A DNA stretch of 64,000 bases, taken from assembly GCA_965277355.1 (NCBI GenBank), contig CBDICN010000001.1:1-64000 (forward strand), read 5' to 3'. The stretch's first letter is position 1. Each line of letters begins with the position of its first letter. The notes beneath the pieces are model-generated. The model was not told where the DNA came from. It searched no databases and worked only from the letters and a program-made list of their open reading frames with translations. The position numbers were made by a program, and so were the translations under genes. Of this stretch, positions 45,578 through 53,181 are shown one piece after another. Source of the DNA: RH-AL1 sp965277355. Lineage in GTDB: Bacteria; Pseudomonadota; Alphaproteobacteria; Rhizobiales; Beijerinckiaceae.

Positions 45578-46810
45578 ATGCAGAGCCAGAGCCTCCTCCA
45601 CTCGCGGGACCGGGTCGACGATCGCCAGGTCGAGCTCAGCATCATCATGCCCTGCTTGAACGAGGCGGCGACGATCGCACGCTGCATCGCCAAGGCGCGG
45701 CAGTTCCTGCATCGCCGCGGCGTCGCCGGAGAGATCATCGTCGCCGACAACGGTTCGACCGACGGTTCGCAGGATCAGGCTGTCGCCAACGGCGCGCGGG
45801 TCGTGCCGGTCCTCCTCCGCGGCTATGGCGCGGCCCTGTTCGGCGGCGTTTCCGCCGCTCGCGGCCGCTACTGCGTGATGGCGGACAGCGACGAAAGCTA
45901 CGATTTCAGCCAGCTCGACGCCTTCCTCGACAAGCTTCGCGACGGCTACGAGGTCGTGATCGGCAACCGCTTCGCGGGCGGCATAGCGCCCGGCGCGATG
46001 CCTTGGAAGAACCGCTACATCGGCAATCCCATCCTTAGCCTCGTCGGCCGGCTTTTCTTCACATCGCCGGTACGCGATTTCCACTGCGGCCTGCGCGCGT
46101 TCGAGACCGAGGCCTTCCATCGGCTCGACCTGCGCACGACGGGCATGGAGTTCGCCTCCGAGATGATCATCAAGGCGACGCTGCTCGCGATGCGGGTCGC
46201 GGAAGTTCCCACGACCCTCTCCGTCGACGGCCGGTCTCGCCGCCCGCACCTGCGCCCCTATCGAGACGGCTGGCGGCACCTGCGCTTCATGCTGCTGTTC
46301 AGCCCGGATTGGCTGTTCTTCTATCCGGGGCTGCTGCTGATCGCGGCCGGCATGCTCTTCGGCGGCGCGCTCCTCCACGGCCCGGTCGCGCTCGGGCCGG
46401 CCCGGCTCAGCCTCGACAGCATGATCTACTGCAGCGCGATGATCGGCGTCGGCGTGCAGGCCGTGCTGTTCGCGATCTTGTCGCGCAACTTCATCGTGCA
46501 GGAGCAGCTGATCCCGCGCCCGCTGCGATGGTCGCTCGTCCTGGACGGCGTCACCTTGGAGCGCGGCCTGCTGCTCGGCGTCGGCATGATCCTCGCCGGG
46601 ATCGCCACCACCGCCCGCGCGATCCTGCTGTGGAAGGCGTCGAGCTTCGGGCCGCTCGACGTCGAGACCATCTCGCGCATCACGATCGTCTCGGCGCTCT
46701 GCCTCTCGCTCGGCTCGGAGATCATCTTCTCGAGCTTCCTTCTCAGCACCCTGAAGCTCAACAAGCGGAGCTATCCGGCGGCCTTGCGCTCGCTGGGCGC
46801 CCGTCCTTGA
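45578..46810 (+). CDS. GT2-family glycosyltransferase with C-terminal membrane domain (DPM1/GtrB-like)
   Basis: GT-A glycosyltransferase: ELSIIMPCLNEAATIARCIA, VADNGSTDGSQD, the DXD-like ADSDESYDF, and RDFHCGLRAFETEAFHRLDL. After about residue 225 come four to six transmembrane segments (LFFYPGLLLIAAGMLFGGAL, later ISRITIVSALCLSLGSEII). The architecture is that of polyprenyl-phosphate sugar synthases that also carry membrane helices. It lies 5 bases before a GtrA gene, a common partner. ATG at 45578 is a likely start. Confidence 0.87.
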   Translation: MQSQSLLHSRDRVDDRQVELSIIMPCLNEAATIARCIAKARQFLHRRGVAGEIIVADNGSTDGSQDQAVANGARVVPVLLRGYGAALFGGVSAARGRYCVMADSDESYDFSQLDAFLDKLRDGYEVVIGNRFAGGIAPGAMPWKNRYIGNPILSLVGRLFFTSPVRDFHCGLRAFETEAFHRLDLRTTGMEFASEMIIKATLLAMRVAEVPTTLSVDGRSRRPHLRPYRDGWRHLRFMLLFSPDWLFFYPGLLLIAAGMLFGGALLHGPVALGPARLSLDSMIYCSAMIGVGVQAVLFAILSRNFIVQEQLIPRPLRWSLVLDGVTLERGLLLGVGMILAGIATTARAILLWKASSFGPLDVETISRITIVSALCLSLGSEIIFSSFLLSTLKLNKRSYPAALRSLGARP

Positions 46811-46815
46811 GAGCC

Positions 46816-47238
46816 ATGCGCTTGCGAGGGCGGGGCGCGGGCATCGCGGCCTTCGTGCGCCGCATCGCCGCGGCGCGGATCGACCAGCTTCGTTACCTTG
46901 TCGTCGGCGGCCTCTGCTTTCTCTTGAACTGGAGTGTGATGCTCGCGATGCGGGGCGTGTCCTACGTCTACTCGTCGGCGCTCTGCTTCCTGCTCGTCGG
47001 CACGCTCGCCTATGTGCTGCACGCGACCTGGACCTTCAGGGCGCCCCTCTCGCGGACGAGCCTCGTGCTCTACCTCCTCGGCCTGGCGCCGACCTATCCG
47101 GTCTCGCTCGCGATCCTGTTCTGCCTGCACGATCTCGTGCGCGTCGCACTCTGGCTCGCGGTGCCGGTTACCACCGCGATCATGCTCGCCGCCAACTTCT
47201 GCGTCGCCAGCTTCGCGATCGTCCGCGCGCCGCGCTAG
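46816..47238 (+). CDS. GtrA-family membrane protein
   Basis: Small protein of 140 aa with four hydrophobic helices. The family motif is seen as DQLRYLVVGGLCFLLNWSVM near the N-terminus, and TLAYVLHATWTF in the middle with the conserved aromatic residues. GtrA proteins are proposed to flip polyprenyl-linked sugars across the membrane. The adjacent GT2 transferase would make such a sugar. The 3' end overlaps the convergent GT2 gene by 4 bases. Confidence 0.83.
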   Translation: MRLRGRGAGIAAFVRRIAAARIDQLRYLVVGGLCFLLNWSVMLAMRGVSYVYSSALCFLLVGTLAYVLHATWTFRAPLSRTSLVLYLLGLAPTYPVSLAILFCLHDLVRVALWLAVPVTTAIMLAANFCVASFAIVRAPR

Positions 47239-48239
47239 AGCGACAGGCCGCCGAGCACGTACGAACGCAGCCGCGGCAGGCAGCGCTCGATGAGGCGCGT
47301 GTCGCGCAGGAAGGTCAGCATGCCGACCGGCCCCAGCCGCACGATCGCGATGAGCGCCGCCGGCAGATCGCCGCGTCTCCTATGGAGCGCGCCAGCGAGC
47401 GCGGCATTGATCGCGACGGAGGCGCGTGCGCGGGCGAGGACGCGCCCATGTCCGGCCGCGCCGGCCGCACCAAGGTGACGCTCCAGCACCGTTGACATCT
47501 GGGCGCGGAAATCGTCCGCGCAGCGGCTGCCGGTCACGGTGAGGGCATCGCGGTGCACGCGGTATTCCGCCAACGCCTCGCGATGGTAGAGGACGGAACC
47601 ATCCTGCGCGAGCTTGAGGTAGAGATCCCAGTCCGCGGTGTACCAAAGTGTACGATCGAGACCGCCCACCGCAAGGAAACGGTCGCGGCGGATCACCGGC
47701 GTGCAGATCGCGATGAAGTTCTGGACGATGAGGCGGCCGAGAATGGTCTCGCGCGGAATCGGTTTGCCGGCAGGCAAGGGGCACCGCCACAGTCCGAGGC
47801 GCCGGCCGTCCTCGTCCACGATCCAGCAGGGATGAAGGTGCAGCGCGGCATCGCGTGCCGACTGGATCCAGCCTTGGACGTGCTCGGCGCGCTCCGGTTC
47901 CCACAGGTCGTCTTGGTGCAGCATGCAGAGATGCTCGGACTTGGCCAAATCGGCGCCGAAGTTCGTCTTGGCCTGCCAGTCCTTGAGGTCGGGCCGATGC
48001 TCGATGTAAAGGCGGAGGCGATCGCGGTAGCGCTCGGCGACCGCGAGGGTCTCATCCGTCGCGCTGCTGTCGATGAGGATGCACTCGAAGCCGCGGCGCG
48101 TCTGCGCGACGAGCGAGTCGAGCGTCGCCTCGAGCCAACGCTCGCCGTGATGGGTCGGGAGGATGACGCTGAGCCAGGGCGGATCGGCGTTTGCCACCCT
48201 GCAGAGTGACGGCGCGTCTGCCTCGTGATGCATCTGCAT
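47235..48239 (-). CDS. GT2-family glycosyltransferase
   Basis: Classical GT-A enzyme of 334 aa: WLSVILPTHHGERWLEATLD, CILIDSSATDETLAVAERY, and a DXD variant in SEHLCMLHQDDLWEPERAEH. The acceptor part has LWYTADWDLYLKLAQDGSVL and YHREALAEYRVHRDALT. Cytoplasmic, no transmembrane helix. Its 5' end abuts the divergent polytopic-protein gene, so their promoters overlap in 48240-48380. Confidence 0.87.
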   Translation of the reverse strand: MQMHHEADAPSLCRVANADPPWLSVILPTHHGERWLEATLDSLVAQTRRGFECILIDSSATDETLAVAERYRDRLRLYIEHRPDLKDWQAKTNFGADLAKSEHLCMLHQDDLWEPERAEHVQGWIQSARDAALHLHPCWIVDEDGRRLGLWRCPLPAGKPIPRETILGRLIVQNFIAICTPVIRRDRFLAVGGLDRTLWYTADWDLYLKLAQDGSVLYHREALAEYRVHRDALTVTGSRCADDFRAQMSTVLERHLGAAGAAGHGRVLARARASVAINAALAGALHRRRGDLPAALIAIVRLGPVGMLTFLRDTRLIERCLPRLRSYVLGGLSL

Positions 48240-48380
48240 ATGGGCCGGTCCAACGATCCTCGAGCGCTCGGCTCGCGAGGCGGTCTCCCGGCGGAAGCTA
48301 GGGTGTCTATCGTGAAGGAAGCCTTAAGCGCCCGCGCCCGCTTCAGCCTTTGTAAGGCAATCGCGCGTACTGCGAACGGG

Positions 48381-50153
48381 ATGTTGAGAAGGACGGCCCC
48401 ATTCGACGGATCGTCGGCCGCGAGCGTGCCGTTGCGATCGACGCCGCTGCCGCTCGATCGCGCGCTCCGCCTGTCCGCGGCGGCGCTGGTGGCCTGGTTC
48501 GCCCTGACCATGCTCGCCCAATCGCGATCGGCGACGATCGAGACGGTCTTCTTCAATCGCGACGCTCTGTGGCTGCTCGTCTTCGCCGTGCTGCTGGTGG
48601 CGCTGTCCGTGCTGCCGCAAAAGAGCGTCGTGCTCACCCGCTCGTTCGCCGCGCTCAGTCGAACGCGGTGGAGCGAGACGATGCTCGCCCTCGTCGTCAT
48701 GGCCGTCAGCCTCGCCGGTGCCCGCGTCGTGTTCCACGGCTACGCCTTCACGCAGGACGAGACGATGGCGCGCTTCGATGCCGCCATCCTTCGTCACGGG
48801 CAATTGCTCGCGCGCATCCCGCAGGAATGGCAGCCCTACGCCGGCGCGCTGATGCCACGCTTCGTGCTGCCTGTCGCCGATCACGCCGCCTGGGTCTCGT
48901 CGTACCTGCCGGTCAATGCCGCGATCCGTGCGCTGCTCGAGGCGGTGCCCGGCCTCGATCTCGCCAGCCCGCTCCTGGCCGGCATCTCGATCGTCGCCGT
49001 CGCCGGCATCGCGCGGCGCCTGTGGCCCGATCGGCCGGACGCCGCGCTGGTTGCGGCCCTGCTGCTGGCGACCTCCATCCAGGTCCTCTTCACCGCGTTC
49101 ACGCCGTTCGCGATGACGGCGCATCTCGCGCTCGATCTGGTTTGGCTCTGGCTGTTCCTGCGCAAGGATGCCGTCGGGCATGCCGGAGCCATCGCTATCG
49201 CCGTGCTGGCGTGCGGACTCCACCAGGTCGTCTTCCACCCGCTCTTCGCGATGCCCTTCGTGCTTCAGCTCTGGTTGAGCCGGCGCTGGCGCATCGCCGC
49301 GCTCTACACGCTCGCCTATGCGGCCATCGGGCTGTTCTGGGTTCTCTATTGGCAGCTGATGCTTGGGTCTTACGGCCTTCACGGGAGCGGCGTCGCCCAG
49401 CATGGCATCGCGCCGTTCGTGAACCAGGTGGTGGGTCTCGTGCGCGCCTTCAGCTGGTCGGGCCTCGACCTGATGGCGAAAAATCTCACACGCTTCCTCG
49501 CCTGGCAGAACCCGCTCGCGTTGCCCCTTGCCTGCGTCGGCGTCGCCGCGTTGCGCCGGCTCGATGGGCCGCTCGCCGCGATGGCGGCGGGGCTCGTGCT
49601 CACGGTCATCGCGATGTTCGTGCTGCTGCCACTGCAGGGCTTCGGCTGGGGCTACCGCTACCTGCACGGCTTCCTGGGGTCGTTCTGCCTGCTCGCCGCC
49701 TGGGGCTGGGTCGTCGTGACGCGTGATCGGACGGGCGAGCCGCGCGCCTTGGCTCAGCTCGGCGTCGCCACGCTTTTCGTTGCCGCCGCCGTCATGCCGT
49801 CGCGCGCGACCGAGGTCGAGGCCGTCGTTCTGCCTTATGCCGCCGCCGAGCACGCGATCGAGGTCGCGAAGACGGATCTCGTCATCGTCGACAGCAACGG
49901 CACCGCCTTCGCGACCGCGCTCGTCCGCAACGATCCGTTCCTGCGCAACCGGCCGCTGGTGCTGGATCTCGCCTCGCTGGAGCCGGCCCAGGTCGCGCGC
50001 CTGTGCGCGGCGCACTCCGTGAGCCTGTTCGACCAGGCCGACGGCGACGCTTTCCACCTCTTCATGGCGGACAAGACGCCCGACTCGCCGACGCGTATCG
50101 AGATGCGCAAGCTCGGTTGCGGTCACCCTCTGCGCACCAAGGCGCCGGACTGA
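48381..50153 (+). CDS. Polytopic membrane protein, GT39/PMT-like glycosyltransferase
   Basis: About 590 aa with roughly 11 transmembrane helices. A periplasmic loop after the second hydrophobic block has FTQDETMARFDAAILRHGQL, an acidic 'DE' motif seen in GT-C (ArnT/PMT-like) transferases. Large loops follow the C-terminal helices. This suggests transfer of a sugar from a polyprenyl donor in the periplasm. I chose the ATG at 48381; in-frame GTG/ATG starts at 48225-48303 would overlap the divergent gene. A weak Shine-Dalgarno sequence is present for each. Confidence 0.75.
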   Translation: MLRRTAPFDGSSAASVPLRSTPLPLDRALRLSAAALVAWFALTMLAQSRSATIETVFFNRDALWLLVFAVLLVALSVLPQKSVVLTRSFAALSRTRWSETMLALVVMAVSLAGARVVFHGYAFTQDETMARFDAAILRHGQLLARIPQEWQPYAGALMPRFVLPVADHAAWVSSYLPVNAAIRALLEAVPGLDLASPLLAGISIVAVAGIARRLWPDRPDAALVAALLLATSIQVLFTAFTPFAMTAHLALDLVWLWLFLRKDAVGHAGAIAIAVLACGLHQVVFHPLFAMPFVLQLWLSRRWRIAALYTLAYAAIGLFWVLYWQLMLGSYGLHGSGVAQHGIAPFVNQVVGLVRAFSWSGLDLMAKNLTRFLAWQNPLALPLACVGVAALRRLDGPLAAMAAGLVLTVIAMFVLLPLQGFGWGYRYLHGFLGSFCLLAAWGWVVVTRDRTGEPRALAQLGVATLFVAAAVMPSRATEVEAVVLPYAAAEHAIEVAKTDLVIVDSNGTAFATALVRNDPFLRNRPLVLDLASLEPAQVARLCAAHSVSLFDQADGDAFHLFMADKTPDSPTRIEMRKLGCGHPLRTKAPD

Positions 50154-50198
50154 CTGTCGTCGCACGTCGTGGTGGATTATTTACTTAACGCAAATTCT

Positions 50199-50945
50199 CT
50201 AAGTTGTTTTCTTGCGGCAGACGACCACGATGTATTCATACTGTTTGTTTTTTACAAAAGGGATGACTGCATGATGCTCGCGGCGGCCGGTCATGAAACG
50301 AAAGAGTTTGAAAGTCTGTCTAATTCTCACAGCAAAGACAATTCCAAATCTTCTACCTATCTCAGTTGTTAATTTGTTATAGACCGCGTTCGTTTTATTT
50401 TGCGCATACAAGCCGATATCCATAAAAACCTCTTCAATCGATCTGTAAAACTCGTCGTAGTTGAGCTCCCTTTTATGAAATTTGTTCCATGGCCTGGATT
50501 GGAGATCATTGCCCGGACTATAGACTGTCCGATTGGGTGTCGAGCATATAAAAATGGAGCCTGGTTTTAGAACGCGTGAGACCTCACGGATGAACTCAAC
50601 CTGACTATCCAAGTGCTCAAATGTCTCAAGCGAGATGAATACGTCAGCTATTGCATCCGGGAGTGGGATATCAGTGGCGCTCGCGATCTCGCTCACGACA
50701 AAAGGGAAAGTCGAGCACTTGCGCTTTGTGGAGGACACCGCTTCTGGACTAAGGTCATACGCGTATATCGTCCTAGCCTGAGCCTCGGCGTAAACTCGTG
50801 TGCCTTCGCCCGAGCCACATGCGCAATCAATGACTACTGCATCCTTCACGAACTGCGCCGCGAACGCGTATCGCTGCTCGTGCTCGTATCGAACCCAAGG
50901 AGGCACGAAATGAGAAGGATCAAACCTCTCGTCTTCTACGCTCAT
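50199..50945 (-). CDS. SAM-dependent methyltransferase (Methyltransf_11-like), AT-rich
   Basis: Class I methyltransferase of 248 aa: VIDCACGSGEGTRVYAEAQA (Gly loop), YAYDLSPEA, DVFISLETFEHLDSQVEFI, and REVSRVLKPGSIFICSTPNR. The pattern fits enzymes that methylate sugars or quinone-like compounds. Base composition is clearly less GC-rich than in both neighbours, indicating recent acquisition. It converges with the preceding polytopic-protein gene. Confidence 0.83.
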   Translation of the reverse strand: MSVEDERFDPSHFVPPWVRYEHEQRYAFAAQFVKDAVVIDCACGSGEGTRVYAEAQARTIYAYDLSPEAVSSTKRKCSTFPFVVSEIASATDIPLPDAIADVFISLETFEHLDSQVEFIREVSRVLKPGSIFICSTPNRTVYSPGNDLQSRPWNKFHKRELNYDEFYRSIEEVFMDIGLYAQNKTNAVYNKLTTEIGRRFGIVFAVRIRQTFKLFRFMTGRREHHAVIPFVKNKQYEYIVVVCRKKTT

Positions 50946-51112
50946 CGCTCCCTCCTGATCGCAGACCCGTCATCCGATCGGAACCTGAAACGATAAACAC
51001 TGTCGTCGCGAGATAAGCCTCGGGCGATCGGCACCGTCAAAGCGACGCTCTTGCGCGGTGTCTCGATCGGCCGTTGAGCGGCTCTGACGGCGCCGAGAGC
51101 CGTGCAGAGCCG

Positions 51113-52846
51113 CTAATACCCCACCGCCAGCGTGCCGCGCTGGCGGGGGTCGGGGGCGCCGGCGAGGAGGCCGTCGCCGATGGCGATGCTCTCGGCCGAG
51201 CCCCAGGCGTCGTGGACGTCCACCGTGTAGCCTTGGCCTTGCAGCAGCCGCAGCGTGTCGGCGTTGAGCCCGCGCTCGACGTAGAGCTTGTCGGGCAGCA
51301 GCTGGTCGTGGACGCGCACCGCCGCGGTGGCCTCGGCGATGTTCATGCCGAAGTCGACGCTGTTCAAGATCATCTCGAGCACGATGGTGATGATGCGCGA
51401 GCCGCCGGGCGACCCCGTCACGAGCTCGAGGCGGCCGTCGCGGAACATCATCGTCGGCGCCATCGAGGAGAGCGGGCGCTTGCGCGGGCCGGGCGCGTTG
51501 GCCTTGCCGCCGACGAGCCCGTAAGCGTTGGGCGCCCCGGGCTTGGCGGCGAAATCGTCGAGCTCGTTGTTGAGGAGCACGCCGGTCGAGCCGGCGACGA
51601 GGCCGAGCCCGAACGAGAAGTTCAGCGTGTAGGTGTTGGCGACCGCGTTGCCGTCGGCGTCGACGACCGAGAAGTGGGTGGTCTGGTCGCTCTCGTGCGT
51701 TTGGGGATCGATCGCCTTGATCTCGCTCGCCGGCCTGGCGCGGCCGGGCTCGATCTGGCGGCGCAGCTCGGCGGCATAGCCCTTCGACGTCAAACCTTTT
51801 ACCGGCACGTCGACGACGGCCGGGTCGCCGAGATATTCCGCGCGGTCGGCGTAGGCGAGCTTCATCGCCTCCGCCATGTCGTGGATCGAGGCGGCGCTGT
51901 CGGCGCCCTGCGCGGCGAGCGGATAGCCTTCCAGGATGTTGAGCAGCTCGACGACGTGGACCCCGCCCGAGGAGGGCGGCGGCATCGAGGCGATCGTATG
52001 CCCGCGATAGGTGCCGACGACCGGCGCCCGCTCGATCGCCCGGTAGGCCTTGAGGTCGTCGCTCGTCATCGTGCCGCCGGCGCCGCGCACCGCGTTGACG
52101 ATGCCGTTCGCCACCGAACCTTCGTAGAAGCCGCGCCGGCCCTCGCGCCCGATCGTCTCCAGCGTGGTGGCCAGATCGCTTTGGACCAGCAGGTCGCCTC
52201 GTTCCAGGGGCGAGCCGTCCTTGTGCAGGAAGATCGCCGCGCTGGTCGGCCAGCGGGTGAGCCGCTGCGCCTGCGCCAGGGAATCGGCGAGGTCGAGCTC
52301 GACGGGGATGCCGTCGCGGGCGAGCCTGATTGCCGGTGCGGCGAGATCGGCCAGCGTGAACTTTCCCGAGCCGTAGGTCTCGAGCGCCAGCGCGAAGCCG
52401 GCGACGGTGCCCGGCACGCCGACGGCGAGGCCGGTGTCGCGCGATAGGCGTGGGTCGGCGTTGCCGCTCTTGTCGAGGAAGACGTCGGCCCTGGTTCCCT
52501 CCGGCGCGGTCTCGCGATAGTCGATCGCCACCGTCTTGCCGGGCTTCGCCGCCGTTTTGGCCATATGCACCAGCATGAAACCGCCGCCGCCGAGATTGCC
52601 GGCGCGGGGCAGGGTGACGGCAAGCGCCAGCCCGGTCGCCACCGCGGCGTCGACGGCGTTGCCGCCGCGCTTGAGGATGTCGACGCCGACCCGGGCGGCG
52701 GTTCCTTCCTGCGCCACCACCATGCCGTGGGAGGCGATGACCGGCAGCGAGCGCGCGCCTTGGCCGATGATCGGCGGCAACTCCTCGGCGTCGAGAGGGG
52801 CGAACGCCGGCAGCAGGGAGACTAGGATGAAAAGCCGCCGCAGCAT
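51113..52846 (-). CDS. ggt: Gamma-glutamyltransferase
   Basis: Periplasmic N-terminal nucleophile hydrolase of 577 aa that cleaves or transfers the gamma-glutamyl group of glutathione. The protein has a signal peptide (LFILVSLLPAFAPLDAE). Large-subunit motifs: GGNAVDAAVATGLALAV and GNLGGGGFMLVH. The self-cleavage site with the nucleophile Thr is QTTHFSVVDADGNAVANTYT (Thr389). The small subunit ends with GSPGGSRIITIVLEMILN, conserved in the active site. A full-length, apparently intact enzyme. Confidence 0.93.
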   Translation of the reverse strand: MLRRLFILVSLLPAFAPLDAEELPPIIGQGARSLPVIASHGMVVAQEGTAARVGVDILKRGGNAVDAAVATGLALAVTLPRAGNLGGGGFMLVHMAKTAAKPGKTVAIDYRETAPEGTRADVFLDKSGNADPRLSRDTGLAVGVPGTVAGFALALETYGSGKFTLADLAAPAIRLARDGIPVELDLADSLAQAQRLTRWPTSAAIFLHKDGSPLERGDLLVQSDLATTLETIGREGRRGFYEGSVANGIVNAVRGAGGTMTSDDLKAYRAIERAPVVGTYRGHTIASMPPPSSGGVHVVELLNILEGYPLAAQGADSAASIHDMAEAMKLAYADRAEYLGDPAVVDVPVKGLTSKGYAAELRRQIEPGRARPASEIKAIDPQTHESDQTTHFSVVDADGNAVANTYTLNFSFGLGLVAGSTGVLLNNELDDFAAKPGAPNAYGLVGGKANAPGPRKRPLSSMAPTMMFRDGRLELVTGSPGGSRIITIVLEMILNSVDFGMNIAEATAAVRVHDQLLPDKLYVERGLNADTLRLLQGQGYTVDVHDAWGSAESIAIGDGLLAGAPDPRQRGTLAVGY

Positions 52847-53181
52847 GTTCAAGGTCCAATTCCTCTCCAGTGCGTCGCGCGAACGCATCGGCGCGGGGCC
52901 ACTTGCTCTCGCGGCCGGACGAAGGCAAGCGCGATGTGGGCCGTCGCGCCGGACATCGAAGGATAGCGCGGAGGCGGGGACGATGGCGAAGGAGACAGTC
53001 CCGCCAGGCAGGGACCTATGCCGCACGGGCGATCTCGCCGTCATCACCCGCAAAGTGTGACTTTTTTGCGTCGCGAGGAGGTCGTCTCCGCGCGTCCACC
53101 GCATCGCGCTTGCAGCCATTGTAAACGGGCTTATGATATAACATAACGTAAAGGTTTAGGCATTAACGTTGGGTTCCCGCC
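52847..53181. other. Divergent control region of ggt and the TonB receptor
   Basis: 335 bases between divergent genes, without a recognisable gene. It contains a Zur-box-like palindrome near its right end (described separately). The ggt promoter should lie near 52,860-53,000 but is not obvious. Confidence 0.6.
53130..53142 (+). promoter_or_regulatory. Zur-box-like palindrome upstream of the TonB receptor
   Basis: CTTATGATATAAC, 39 bases before the receptor ATG, fits GTTAT-N3-ATAAC with one mismatch, and the palindromic sequence continues as ATAACG. The nearly identical GTTATGACATAAC precedes the CobW-family gene at 61579. Such sites are bound by the zinc-sensing repressor Zur in proteobacteria; the sensor gene is not in this window. 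Confidence 0.55.

Noticed and set aside
48324..50165. 613-codon minus-strand frame opposite the polytopic transferase-like gene
   Set aside because: Arg/Gln/His-rich without domains; the plus strand encodes regular transmembrane helices.
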